DNA of 64,000 nucleotides from Mantamonas sphyraenae (taxonomy: Eukaryota > CRuMs > Mantamonadidae). Shown here piece after piece: positions 8,922-20,100 of this stretch (position 1 is its first letter; each line of letters starts with the position of its first letter). The notes beneath the pieces were generated by a model. It saw nothing but the letters and a program-made list of their open reading frames with translations. It made no database searches and was not told the origin of the DNA. The stretch lies in the NCBI GenBank assembly GCA_026936335.1, contig JAPMXV010000067.1:186001-250000 (forward strand), given 5' to 3'. The position numbers and the translations under genes are program-made.

Positions 8922-9215
8922 TCCCCAGCACCAGCACCCTCACATCCCTCATTCCGCCCTCCTCCCACCAGTGATCACCAAACTTCCCTCTTTCCTTCAT
9001 GCTCCCCTCGTTTCCCCGCCCATCCCTCCTTCCGGACGACGACGATGACTCACCCGTGTGCGTCTCTTCCTCCCTCCCCACTTCCCCAACTTCCACAGCC
9101 TCATCGTTCTCTCGTTTCTCCATTTGTTTGTTTTTGACGTGGGCTGACCTGCGCAGCTGCGCAGCGCTCCTTCCAAACCAAACCTCACCTGCGCTCCTTC
9201 CACAAACAAGAACCA
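8922..9215. promoter_or_regulatory. divergent intergenic region, STAND gene / ankyrin gene
   Basis: About 294 bp between two divergent starts. On the minus strand an ATG at 8952 opens a short hydrophobic stretch, MRDVRVLVLG, one base out of frame with the STAND gene; this may be the missing N-terminal strand of that protein. Nothing else is recognised. Confidence 0.35.
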
Positions 9216-10034
9216 ATGACCACCAACACAGCCCACACTCCCCTTTCACACTCGGACATGCACTGGCTGATCGAGTCAGCACGCGCAGGCGACGAGGCCT
9301 CTCTCTCGTCACTTGCCACCCTCCACGCAAGCAACATCAACACGGGCAACGTCATGGGCATAACCCCCCTCATGGCTGCTGTCACGTGCGGCCGCATCGA
9401 CCTCGTGAAATCCCTCCTTGCAGCAGGCGCCGACGTCAACCAACGCGACGCAAACAACATGTCGGCCCTCGCCCTAGGTGCCCTGGATGGGAACGAGGAC
9501 ATCGTCGAGATCCTTGTCGCTGCAGGTGCACAATCCAACCCAACCATGGACAACGGTGACTCTCTGATCGCCGTTGCGGCGAGCCTGGGCCAGCTCGAAG
9601 TCCTGCGTGCTTGTTTGCGTCTCGGAGTCGACCCGAACACGTGCGACAACAGCGGCATGCCTCTCATCGTTCATGCGACAAGCGTTGGCCTGGAGGAGTT
9701 GATGCAATTGCTCATTGAGGCCGGGGCCGACGTCAACGCCACAGGCGAAGCGGGAACTTCTGCCCTTGTCCTCGCTTCCATGATCGGCGACGTGGACAGT
9801 GTGCAGCAACTGCTCGATGCTGGTGCAGACATCCACCTGGTCACCTGTGATTCCAAGTGTGCCTTGTCCACGGCCGCCTTTTGGGGGAACATCGAGATTG
9901 TCGAGCTCCTATGGGCTGCAGGCGCCGACATCAACGTTTCAACTGACCCCCAGCTCACCTCCATCCTTGCTGCCGCCGAGGAAATCCAACCAATCGAGCA
10001 GATGCTTCGTAGGACGGGCCGGTGGGCCGAGTGA
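9216..10034 (+). CDS. ankyrin-repeat protein
   Basis: Intronless, 272 residues. After about 30 residues come roughly six to seven ankyrin repeats of 33 residues, with typical GITPLMAAVTCG, LLAAGADVNQRD and LLIEAGADVNATG cores; the last repeat is incomplete and the protein ends soon after. There is no signal peptide, membrane segment or catalytic domain, so it is presumably a soluble binding protein. Unlike the ankyrin gene at the right edge of the window, its repeats are diverged from each other at the DNA level, so it is an older array. It is head to head with the STAND gene; a functional link is only a possibility. Confidence 0.85.
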   Translation: MTTNTAHTPLSHSDMHWLIESARAGDEASLSSLATLHASNINTGNVMGITPLMAAVTCGRIDLVKSLLAAGADVNQRDANNMSALALGALDGNEDIVEILVAAGAQSNPTMDNGDSLIAVAASLGQLEVLRACLRLGVDPNTCDNSGMPLIVHATSVGLEELMQLLIEAGADVNATGEAGTSALVLASMIGDVDSVQQLLDAGADIHLVTCDSKCALSTAAFWGNIEIVELLWAAGADINVSTDPQLTSILAAAEEIQPIEQMLRRTGRWAE

Positions 10035-10226
10035 TCGCTTTCCTCCTGACCTCTCCAATTTCATTCGCCTCGGGAAAGCGTCCCAACAATATCCACATAC
10101 ATATCACTCCGCCTCGTACAGCGTCGTTCATAAATGCAGTACGTTTCCAGCGCGTCTCTCTCTCTCCTGCGGTCGCGTTTGCGCTCTGCCCATCTCTCTC
10201 CCCTCCCTCCCCTTTCCCCCGCCCTC

Positions 10227-10400
10227 TCACAACTGCTCGCCACGAATCCTTCGTGCAAGCTGGACATCGCGTGGCATGATGGTCACTCTTCGCGCGTGAA
10301 TGGCGCCCAAATCTGTGTCCTCCATGGCTTGAACGAGCCGCAGCTCCCTTTCCGCCTCCTCTTCAACACCCACGCTCATCCCGTCCCGTTCCTGCCCGTC
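10227..10400 (-). pseudogene. histone H3-like C-terminal fragment
   Basis: On the minus strand the last ~50 codons before the TGA at 10227 read like the end of histone H3: helix 2 as [19 protein letters not shown], then [15 protein letters not shown] and LARRIRGEQ. This corresponds to the second half of the histone fold, with H3-specific residues. The upstream N-tail, alpha-N and helix 1 cannot be found in any frame of the adjoining few hundred bases; the open frame continues upstream to 10562, but its sequence is not histone-like. It is therefore either a decayed or truncated H3 copy, or the last exon of a divergent H3 variant (such as a centromeric type) whose other exons are unrecognisable. 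The left edge of the homology is approximate. Confidence 0.5.
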
Positions 10401-10562
10401 TTCACGCTCATTTCCCTGGCGTCTGCTCTCGCTCATCCTAGAACCTTGTTTTGCATCCACCGGCGCGCAACCAAAAAAAAGAGAAGTCGATCGTAGCCAC
10501 CATTTTGCTTTTGCAGACGTTGGTACTCCCACAGACGTTCTACGAAACGATCGCATCGCCAT

Positions 10563-11306
10563 ATCTCAAAGCTCGAGGCTTAACGCGAAGAGGTTTGAAA
10601 GGGGCATGATCATGTCATCGAACATGTGTCCTAGAGAGAAACCAACAAAAGTTCAGGCAAACAGGCCTTGTCCCGGGGAGGACGAGGCCAAACGCAATCC
10701 GTAGAGTTGAGGAGAGTTCGCCCACGGAAGGCCGCAGACGTAACACAATTCAACACTTACAGACCAAATCACAAGGGCTTCAAACCAGTGGCAGGTAAGC
10801 TCATGCTGGGATGGAAGCCCAAAGTGGCCGACACCACACGGTGGAGCCCGGGAACAACCTCCTTAACAGAGGGCCACAGTCAACTCACCGCAAACAGAGT
10901 CGAAATCAAAACAGCACAAAAGCACAAATTGGTAACTACGACCGCTCGCAGAGGTGTGTTGGATCCCTTTTTCAAGCGCCGGAGCGTGTCCGCAGGAGAT
11001 CCGGATCGCAACCCAGTCCGCGCACCAACCCTGTCTACAGCCGCGGACACAGCCCCAGACTCCTGTCACACCACGGTACGCATAAATGCGCACGCTCCCG
11101 GTCCTTAGAACTCACCCGTGGACTGCTCTGTTCACGTAGCGCCTCACCGGGCCCGAGCAAACCTTGCGCGCTCCAAGCCCATCCATCCACACGTGCACAC
11201 ACTCATCCCACACACACACCCACAGAGGTCTCCACCCCACAAACAACGCACCACAGTTTCGTTCAGCCCCGGCCCACCCACACCAACGCGAAATCCGCCA
11301 GGGGTC
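10563..11306. other. unassigned A-rich island with an open frame
   Basis: No family is recognised in these ~740 bases. From the TAG at 10632 to the TAG ending at 11108 the plus strand is open for about 158 codons (basic: TYRPNHKGFKPVAGK, KTAQKHKLVTTTARRG), but without an ATG before position 10803. Codon use (AAA, ACA, CAA, AGA) is unlike the G/C-ending codons of neighbouring genes. An AG just before 10635 and a GTACGC at 11073 could be splice sites of an internal exon. The last ~200 bases before 11307 serve as 5' flank of GPATCH4. Confidence 0.35.
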
Positions 11307-12925
11307 ATGGCACTCGTCACGAAAAACTCGGTCAAGAAGGGCATGCTGACCACGGCCGAGGTCTCTGTCCACCACCCGGGGTACAAACGCTTCATGTCCA
11401 ACAACTTTGGCCGCAAGCACATGGAGAAAATGGGCTGGGAGAGGTACGTCCGGGCGCCTTTCGAGCATGCACCTCCACGTCCGCAGCCCCACACGCCCGC
11501 CCTCGCCGTCTCCTGGGCCCTTGGCCCACAGAAAAGCCCGTAGCCATCCCACGCCACTCACTGACACGCCCGTTTGCCCCGCTTGGCACCCACAGTGGCC
11601 AGGGACTCGGCCGCAGGAAGGACGGACGCCGCGAGCACGTCAAAGTCAAGCTGCGCAGTGGCAACCTGGGCGTAGGTTTGCCCTCTGCGAGCAGACAGCA
11701 CTTCCTCCGCGTCCCACGTCACTCACGCCACCCACGCACTCATTCACACACGGGCGCAGATCGGCGCCGAGAAGCAAACCGAAAACTTCCAGGACATCTG
11801 GTGGGATCACATGTACGCGGTGGCGTCCAACTCGCTGGGGAACGAAGAGAAGGACACGGGGGCGTCGGAGAGTGCCAGTGACTCGGATAGCAGCAGCAGC
11901 GACTCGGACGGCGAAGAGGACGTGTTCCGCAACCGCGTGCTGCAGTTTACACGCCAAGAGGGCCGTGGCGGCAAAAACCGTATCAATGTGAACGACCCCA
12001 AGAGCATGCTCTACTCGCGCTTTGTGCGTCCCTCCTCTCCCAGTGCCGCGTTCAACCCCGACGCTTTGCTGAACAGCACCAGCACCAGCACCAGCACCAG
12101 CACCAGCACCCAGCCAAAGGGACCGCTCAACCAGGCCGAGGCGGACAAGAGCAAAGAGGAGCGCGCAGGGACGTTGTCCACCACGCCACGGGTGCGTGTA
12201 AAGAGCGTGGAGGGCGATTCGGACACGTCGGACTCGGATTCGGATTCAGACACAGGCGCCGATAGCCTCGTGTATGCGGATGGGATGAAGCTGGAGGGCC
12301 ACGCAAAGGAATTGGGCCATTTCAAAGCCACAGGGGGACGCACACTGAAAAAGTACAGCCAGCGGGGTAAGATGGCAAGGTTGTTGGCAGCGGAGGAGGC
12401 GTTCAAGGCCTCGCAGGACGTGTATGGGTTCAGCGAGGTGATGCAGAGCAAGGCAGAGGTGCGCAAAGTGACTGTGGTGCGCAGCAAGGGACGCAGTGCC
12501 AAGCTGGAGCCCCTCGTGGACGACAAGGCCGCACGCAGGAAAGCCAGGCAGGCGCGACGGGAAGCCAAGGCACAGCGCAAGCTGGAGAAGAAGGAAGCCA
12601 AAAAGCACGCAAGGAAGCCAAGAAGCAAGCCAAGAAGGAGGCCAAGAAGGAGGCCAAGCGCAAGCGCAAGCGAGAGACGCAGCCGGACGATGAGGTTGAG
12701 GAGGACGACGACGACGAATGTTCACGAACGAAGCGACGCCGCAAGGAACCGGAGGCCGACACCGACGACAACGCAAGCAGTAGCCATGGGGCAAGCAGCA
12801 GCAGCAGCAGCAGCAGCAAGAAGAAGAAGAAGAAGAAGAAGGAGCGCAAGGCAAGCAAGGAGGAAAAGAAGCTGAAGAAGAAGGAGCGGAAGAAGAAGCA
12901 GAAGGCGAAGAAGAACAAAGAGTGA
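11307..12925 (+). CDS. GPATCH4: G-patch protein GPATCH4-like (frameshifted)
   Basis: Exons 11307-11443, 11596-11671 and 11760 onward; introns are 152 and 88 nt. Splicing joins a G-patch: MEKMGWESGQGLGRRKDG, then KVKLRSGNLGIGAEK, followed by NFQDIWWDHMYAVAS, the WW-containing segment shared with GPATCH4, a nucleolar G-patch protein expected to activate a DEAH helicase. The rest is a Ser/Asp-rich acidic linker and a long Lys/Glu-rich tail. Near 12610 the frame appears to lose one base: read as given, the protein becomes Arg/Ala-rich and stops at 12875, while the next frame continues the regular KKEAKK pattern through an acidic stretch and a poly-Ser/poly-Lys tail to the TGA at 12923. The end is only 15 bp from the convergent COX7A-like gene. 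Mature length would be about 463 residues. Confidence 0.82.
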
Positions 12926-12940
12926 GCTTGATTCGCATTA

Positions 12941-13594
12941 TTACTCCTTGCCCATGCCAGTGTACATGCACGTGCTGGCGTAGACAGAGCCTGCGAGACC
13001 ACCCACAAGCAGGAGCGTGGTCACGGCCATCTTGCCCTTGTCTCCGGGCATCTTGAGGTAGGTCGGGTTGGACACTGCCTTCTGCGCGCCGTCAAAGCAA
13101 ACGGACGGACGTCGACAACACACACACACACACACGCAAGTCGCGACACAGGCCGTGTCCAGTGTCAGTGTCATCCTGTGCACACACGGCAAACATACAC
13201 ACAGCCCACACGTGGCCGCGTTGGATCGCCCATGCCTCATCCAAGCCCTCGCACGGGGGGTGGGCAACACGTGAGAGGGCATGCATCCAACCTTCCGCCC
13301 CTCCGCACTCGCTTGGTATGACGTGCACACACACACAAGCACCGGTCGGAGACTGCTACTCATCGCATGCACCGCTCTATCCCTCAGTTCATGCACATCG
13401 ACGCAGTATGCGACCACGAGACCACGCGGCGACCCTGCAAACTCCGGAACCCTCTCGCTCCCATTCCTCCCCACCCCCCCCCCGCACCCTGCTCTGTGTC
13501 CACATCCTCCACCTCCCGCCTCCCTCCACATACACACCCGCTGTCTTGCACGTACCTGGGCAATCTTCTGCAGCTCAGGAACGGGGTTGGTCAT
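12941..13594 (-). CDS. cytochrome c oxidase subunit 7A-like
   Basis: Exons 13556-13594 and 12941-13081, with a 474-nt intron (GTACGT..CAG), give 59 residues: MTNPVPELQKIAQ joined to KAVSNPTYLKMPGDK, one membrane helix (VTTLLLVGGLAGSVYA) and a short tail. The pattern of an ELQKI-type helix, then PxYLK, then a single TM matches mature COX7A, a nuclear-encoded small subunit of complex IV in the inner mitochondrial membrane. There is no long presequence, as in several protist and fungal homologues. The sequence is short and the match rests on pattern, so another single-TM respiratory subunit is possible. It is divergent from ASCC2, about 204 bp apart. Confidence 0.68.
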   Translation of the reverse strand: MTNPVPELQKIAQVRARQRVCMWREAGGGGCGHRAGCGGGVGRNGSERVPEFAGSPRGLVVAYCVDVHELRDRAVHAMSSSLRPVLVCVCTSYQASAEGRKVGCMPSHVLPTPRARAWMRHGRSNAATCGLCVCLPCVHRMTLTLDTACVATCVCVCVCCRRPSVCFDGAQKAVSNPTYLKMPGDKGKMAVTTLLLVGGLAGSVYASTCMYTGMGKE

Positions 13595-13798
13595 TCTTGC
13601 GGGGATTCGATTTCGGATGGCCCCGCCGTCGCACACCCAACCCAACCCAAGGTCTGTGTTCGTCCACCCTTCCCCCCGTTTCCTCTTTCCACCCCATCCC
13701 TGTTTCATTTCCTCCTCCTCCATGCCCCCTGTCTCACCCCTGCCCCATCCATCCCATCTCCGTCCGCCTCCGTTCCCAGTTCTCAGAAAACTCCCCTC

Positions 13799-16277
13799 AT
13801 GGACGTCCACCAGCTGAACGAGCAGGACAAGGCGCAGGGGAAGATTGCTGTGGACAAGGCAACGACGTACGTGCCCAACGCCATGGGCAACTACGAGGCC
13901 GTTCCCGACATCGACGAGCGCTGGGTGGAGTCCTTGGACATGCTGGCCTACGTGCCGCCCAACACCGAGGACGCAGGCAGCATCACGCGCGAGGAATACC
14001 TTTCGGCGTGGCAGAGCGACGTCGACGGGTTGCTGGCCATGAAGCAGTCTCTCTTCTGGTCACACCTGTTGTACGACTCCTCGGTGCTTCGCTTCCTGGA
14101 CACCTTTCTGGCCTACCAAACGCGGCCGCTGCACGCCCCCACGCCTTCGCTGGCCCCGTCATCCGGCGGCGCTTCGTCCGCCTCCGACTCTGCTTCCTAT
14201 GCTCGTGCACAGGAGCAGGCGGAACAGGCACTGCGTGAGTCTGTGCTACGTTTGCTGCTGCGCATGTCCACAGCCTCCGAGTCCCCCACAGCCTACTTTT
14301 CCTCCGACACCGCTCTGGGCGACCTGCTGTACAACAATTGGCTGCTCGACATGCCCAAACTGCTCGACGTGGCCTCTCTCTACACTGCCGGCTACCCGAC
14401 GCTGGTGCGCTCCTTTCTCCTGGACGTCTTTGAAGCACAGCCGGCCTACATCGACGACCTCATGGCCTCTCTGCCCACCACCATCGAGATTCTTGGCGAC
14501 GTCGAGGGTCGTTTCGACAAGGCCACCCACTTGGCACGTGCAAGCTCTGAATTGCTGGCAGAGGCCGGTTCCATCGCAGACTACCTTCTGGACATCCATT
14601 GGGCCCTGTTTTGCTTCATTCGTGCCTACCCAGAGAGCGCACACTGTTTCCACACAGACTGCCTCCGTGACACACGCGTCTCACTCCTGTACAAACTCGC
14701 ACGCACGTACGACCACACCGTAGCCGGCCTCGCCCAGCTTGCACGCAATCCGCCTGCAAACGCTTTCAAGTGGGCTCGTGTCGCCGCAACCGTACGCCAG
14801 CTCAAGTTGTGCATCCTCCAATGGGCTGCCATCCTCATCAGCCATTGCTACACTGAGCCCCTGGCACAGACGGCCCTCGTGCCCTCGCCCGCAAACGACG
14901 CCGAACAAACCGCTTCCACAACACCCGGCAAGGGCAAGGCACACCTCGATCATGACGCACACGCTGACGACAAAGACGCCGTCGTGGCAGACGTGACCTG
15001 CCTGCGATGCTCCGAGGCCGTGCAAGACGCCAGCGGGCTCACGCGTGACTTTCTTCACGTGCTGCATATGCTCAGTGGCACCAGCGAGGACAAGCCCATG
15101 CGCTTTGTGTACCAGGGCAAAGGTGAACCCACAGGCAGGCGAGCAAAGGAAAAGGATGTGCTCACGGGTGCCATGCTCAAGGCCTTGGCCACCATGTATC
15201 CCCTGTACGACATTGTGTACGCTCTCAAGCCGTATGAGCACTCTTCCCTACTCGCCTCCGTGCAGTCGGTGCTCATGGCTGTTCGTGGTGGTGTCGCGGA
15301 CGCTCAGGACGACGACCAGGCCTTTCTCGCCGCTGGCGACGATCCCGTCGCTGCACTGCAGAGCATGCTCAGCCACTTGGGTACAGGTTACATCGAAGCA
15401 GCTTTGGAAGCGTTTGGAAACGACGTACACGTCACCATCGAGCACATCCTCAACGACGACCTGCCGCAGAGTGTTCGCCGTCTCGATCCTGCACTAACGC
15501 GCGAAGAGAAACAGCGCATGGATGGCAGCAGCAGCAACAACTACAACGACACCAGCACCAGCACCAGTAGCACCAGCAGTAGCAAACGACAGGGTGGCAA
15601 CAACACCGTGTTTGAGGTCCTCAACCGCAACAGGCAGGTGGATGCATTCGACGTCCTCGACGACGACACCGACAGGCCAGACTTTGCTACCATCACCGAG
15701 TTGCTGTATGAGGACGAGTACGACGACTCGTACGACACCTTTGAACCTGGCCTTGACGCCTCAGAGACCTCGGAGGAAATGGGCGCCCAGGTGTTGAACA
15801 CAAAGCGCAACCACGCCAAGAGCCAAGACGATGACTCGACAACGGACAACGATACCACTGCGAGCGCCTCCTCTTCGTCGTCGTCCTCCTCCTCCCTCCT
15901 CCTCGGGACTCTCGGCTCCTTCTCATCGCTCGGGCAAGCGCAACAGCGAATCCAACCAGGGACAACACCAGAGGACCAATCAACACAACAACAACAACCG
16001 AAAGGGCCGAGAAGCAGGTGGCGACGGTTCCAGCGACACAAGACGCTCATATCATGGCAAAGGAGGCGAGAGCAACCACCGCAGCGACAACAACAACAAC
16101 GACAGCGGATCGGACTCTTCATCAAAGTCCAACACATCAAAGCAACGCCGGGGTGCTACCAAGAAGAAGCCGTCCAAGTACACAAACACCTCGACAGCTC
16201 AACAACGCCGCCACCAGCAAAAGGCATCGCACAACCGCAAGAATGCCTCAAGCAAGAAAAAGGGACCGCTGGCGTGA
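13799..16277 (+). CDS. ASCC2: ASCC2-like CUE-domain protein (frameshifted)
   Basis: Intronless, about 825 residues. The N-terminal helical region (YLSAWQSDVDGLLAMKQSLF, then LLYDSSVLRFLDTFL) matches the ASCC3-binding part of ASCC2. A CUE domain lies around residues 518-560 (LQSMLSHLGTGYIEAALEAF). The extreme C-terminus, KASHNRKNASSKKKG, matches the basic HNRK tail of ASCC2. To reach that tail the frame must shift once: in the TCC/CTC poly-Ser tract near 15894 there seems to be one extra C. Uncorrected, the frame runs into sequence antisense to the SnoaL gene. In the family, ASCC2 binds K63-ubiquitin through CUE and works with the ASCC3 helicase in alkylation repair and ribosome quality control. 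The corrected stop is 25 bp from the convergent SnoaL gene. Confidence 0.85.
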
Positions 16278-16302
16278 GAGTCAATGAAACAGTCAGGTCG
16301 AG

Positions 16303-17112
16303 TCAAAACTTGCCACTGTTGGTCAACTCTTCTTCAGGGGGCACTGGCTCGCTGTTGTCCCAGTGCTCGACAATTTTGCCGTCCTGGACGCGAAAGAGGT
16401 CGACGTGGCACAGATCCTGTTTGTCGGCCCTGGCACGGGTCAGTGTGGCCACCATATCGCCCTCTGCCACACTCATGAACAGTTCTTGGTAGGACAGGGG
16501 GCAGTCATCGGCGCGGTAGAACTGCGCAAAGGCCTCCAGGCCGTCGGACAGCTCCGCGCTGTGTTGGATCAAGTCGGGGCTCACAAATTCCTCAATGGCA
16601 TCCACATCTCGTTGGATGAGCACCCGTTCAATGTACTGGCTCACCACCTCCTTGTTTGATGCCGTCTGTTCCTTGTCCAGTTGTGCAGGCTCCGTTGGAC
16701 CGTCGATGCACGTGTGTCCGCTCGCGTTGGTCTTGTTGGCGTGGTAGGCACTGATGACGTCCCAGTGCTCCGTCATCAGATTGTTGTCGTCGGTGGTGAA
16801 AAAGTCGGTGGTCAGCCACGCGCTTTCGCCGCCGTTGATGATCTGGGTCACCTGCAGAAACACGTTTCCGTCCTCCTCCAGCGCTCGGACCACCTCGATT
16901 TCCCGCTGTGGACACCGTTTCACAAACTCCTCAAAGAACTCAATGAATCCCTCGCGTTGGTCTTTGACTCCTGTGGAGTGCTGCTTGTACCCCGACGGCG
17001 AGGCAAAGTTGTCCTGCGCTTCCACGGGCTTTCCGTCTCGGATTCCCACCATGTACAGGCCGATGGCGTTTTCTTTGGCTGTGTTCTTTTGGGTTCCAGA
17101 TGCAGATGACAT
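16303..17112 (-). CDS. tandem SnoaL-like (NTF2-fold) protein
   Basis: Intronless, 269 residues, two consecutive SnoaL/NTF2-like alpha+beta-barrel domains. The first (about 20-145) contains GFIEFFEEFVKRCP and NLMTEHWDVISAY; the second (about 155-267) contains VSQYIERVLIQRD, FVSPDLIQHS and KIVEHWDNSEPVP. The EHWD strand is the usual signature of SnoaL-like ester cyclase or isomerase relatives and occurs once in each half, so the gene looks like an internal duplication. There is no signal peptide. Substrate unknown. Its ATG (17112-17110) shares the palindrome CATG with the ATG of the divergent myotubularin gene, so one of the two starts may in fact lie elsewhere. Confidence 0.85.
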   Translation of the reverse strand: MSSASGTQKNTAKENAIGLYMVGIRDGKPVEAQDNFASPSGYKQHSTGVKDQREGFIEFFEEFVKRCPQREIEVVRALEEDGNVFLQVTQIINGGESAWLTTDFFTTDDNNLMTEHWDVISAYHANKTNASGHTCIDGPTEPAQLDKEQTASNKEVVSQYIERVLIQRDVDAIEEFVSPDLIQHSAELSDGLEAFAQFYRADDCPLSYQELFMSVAEGDMVATLTRARADKQDLCHVDLFRVQDGKIVEHWDNSEPVPPEEELTNSGKF

Positions 17113-20100
17113 GAGGCAAATTGGAGGATTTGGAAGGGATGGGGAAGCGGGGGCGGGGCCAAGTTCGGGGGCGTCTGCACAAGTCAATCCAATGCTGGGC
17201 AAGGTCAAAGCCAAGGCCAAGGCCATGGCAGGGCAGGGAATGACGGTGGAACAGGCCACTCGCATGTTCGAGAAGCCCAGTTCCGAGTCGACCGCGAGCC
17301 ACAGGACGACGCTGCAGGCATCTGGAGGTGGAGGAGGCCAACAAACCGCCCTGGAAGAGGTGCTCAGCAGGCGTCGCGCACAAATGGAGGCTGACTCCGA
17401 CAGCAATGACAATGTACAGGGTTCCACAGGAGAGAATCGAGGCACGCACACGCAGAGCAGCGGCAGCGGACGGTCGGTGTGGGCGACGCAAGCAAAGTCG
17501 ACGCCCACAGTGCAGCTTCGGACACGGGAGGAGAGGCCGAAACAGCAAGAACAGCACGCAGACACATCCAATGACACAGAGGTGAACACAGACAATGACA
17601 CAGGAATCACACAGGAAGAAAAGGGCGGCAGTGGCAATGGGGCGGAGCAACCCTCTTCGTTTGCCTCGTCCACGCTGGCTAGGACGGGCAGCAACTTGTC
17701 CAGCGTCAGCCAGGCAACAGTCATCCAGCCCATGTACCAAAGCAGTGGTTTGTCGGCGGACAGGTCGCTGAGCGGCGTGTTGGGTGTTCGTGAACGCAGT
17801 GCAAGGATTCACGGTTTGCTGGATCCCACTGCCAAACGAGGCTCGTTGTCGCTCGGCAGCAGCCCTATTTCCTCATCGACATTGGCTTCCGGCACCTCCT
17901 CGTCTTCTGCACTGTCATCCTCCTCTTCGTCGTCGTCCTCGTCCTCTTTGTCCACCTCTTTGGATGGGACCAATGACAACGACAACGCCGGCGACGAAGA
18001 CGGCGCAGCCATCGACCTGGCATCGGTGCTGAGCGACCTCGACGGCCAACGCATGCCGCGGATGCCGTCGCAACAGGGGCGTTCGAGTGGTGGCGAGGGC
18101 AGCCAGGGTGGTGGGAGTGGTGGGAGTGGTGGGAGTGGTGGTAGTGGTGGAAGTGGGCGCGGTGGACGTACAATGACTGCGTCCTGGACGGGCAAGGACA
18201 CGCTTCGTTTGCATCGGGACTCTGGGTCAAGTCGCGGGGAGGCAGAAGTGTCGCTGAGTGCATTTGGACTGTCGGAGGACGAGGAGATGGTGTTGTGGAG
18301 TGACACGTGCGTGTTTGACAACTCGGTGCTGGTCAAGGGCCGCCTGGTGATCACCGACCTGCACGTGGCATTCCACAGCAAACTGTTGGGCAACGAAACA
18401 ATCCAGGTGATTGCGTTGGAGGACATCCAATCGCTGTTGAAGCGCAACACGGCCCTGTTCATCCCAAACGCCATCGCCATCGTCACCTCCGACGCACGCT
18501 TCTTCTTTGGACGCTTCTCTTCGCGCGATCGCACCTACGAGTGGATCGACTATGCGTGGCGCATGCGTCTGTACACGCTGATCAAGTCGGAAGACAGGAT
18601 TGTGCAGCAGCTGCTGGCAAGGGCAGACACCGCACGCACTCTCGACCACGTGTACACAGGCGAACGGCTCCTTCGTCAGTGGGACAAGGTGGCCCATATC
18701 AACCAGAGTGGAGGGATGACGTATGGCACGCTGTTTGTCACCACGTACAGGATGACGTTTGTGTCAAAGTCGAATCTCACCGAGAAGCTGAGCGGACACA
18801 GCGCAAGCACGTCGCCGTTCATGCTCTCCATCCCGTTGGGGCTCATCGACCACATGCTCAAGGACGGAGCCCCTGGCGACCGGTTGTTCAACGTGCAGGT
18901 GAAGCATGCACCCAACGAGGGCGGCCAAGAGGTGCCTGTGTCGGAACAGGACTACGACAAAGAGCTGGCGTGGGCCCAGGAGAATCTGGGCCAGAATGTG
19001 AGCGAGGCCTCGGCCCAGCGGCAGTTGCAACGGCTGGGCAACTCGTTCATGGTGGAATCCGACAGTGGCATGGCAGGCAAGCTGGGTCTCAAGGTGGAGA
19101 AGTTGACGGGCAAGACCGAGCGTGTTCTTGAGCTGGTGGGCAAGGACACACGCAAGGTGCGTCTCGCCTTTGCACCGTACAGTGGCGACCGCGGCCACGT
19201 CCACGACCTCATCCACGAACTCATGTTCCCCACCAGCTTGTATCACCGCTTTGCCTTCAACTTCCGCTACGAGAGCAGCTCAGGACACGACGGCTGGGCC
19301 ATCCTGGATGAAGAGGCAGAGCTTGGGCGCCTCGGTCTGCCCAACGACCAATGGCGCATCAGCACAGCCAACCAGGACTTTAATCTGTGCCGTTCGTACC
19401 CGCGCACGCTGTGTGTGCCGCGTGAGATCAGCGACGACATGTTGCGCAAGGATGCGCTGTTTCGATCGCGAGGCCGTCTCCCTGCCCTATCCTGGATCCA
19501 TCCCGAACACTATGCCAGCATCACTCGATGCTCGCAGCCACGCGTGGGATTCCAGAACAACCGCAGCGAGGTGGACATCGAGTTGATCCGCGCCATTGGC
19601 GAGACAAACCCAAACGCAGGCATCCTGTTCATTGTGGACGCACGACCCCATCTGAACGCAGTGGCCAACACGGCCAAAGGCGCCGGTTTTGAATCCAGCG
19701 AGGACTATCCGGACACGAGGCTTGTGTTTCAGGGCATCGAGAACATCCACGTGATGCGCGGGTCATTTGACAAGCTGCGCGATTGCTGCCAGAGCAGCAA
19801 CCTGGAAGACGGTGGCTCGTGGCTCATCGATTTGGCCAACACGGGATGGTTGAACCACGTGCGCAGTGTGCTCAAGGCGGCAGTCGTGGTTGCGGAGCTG
19901 GTGGAGCGCAAGCACACCTCGGTGCTGGTTCACTGCTCGGACGGCTGGGATCGCACCTCCCAGCTCACCTCGCTGGCCATGCTGCTCATGGATCCACACT
20001 ACCGCACCACACGCGGCTTCATGCAGCTCATCGAGAAGGAATGGCTGCGTTTTGGTCACAAGTTTGCCGAGCGGCTCGGCACCGCCGATCGCTCCGTCTC

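Noticed and set aside
7755..9137. 460-codon plus-strand frame rich in His/Pro/Leu
   Set aside because: Antisense of the STAND protein's NB-ARC region; composition is an artefact of that gene.
16278..16492. C-terminal extension of ASCC2 to 16492 in the uncorrected frame
   Set aside because: It runs antisense through the SnoaL gene, while the shifted frame ends with the conserved HNRK tail at 16277.
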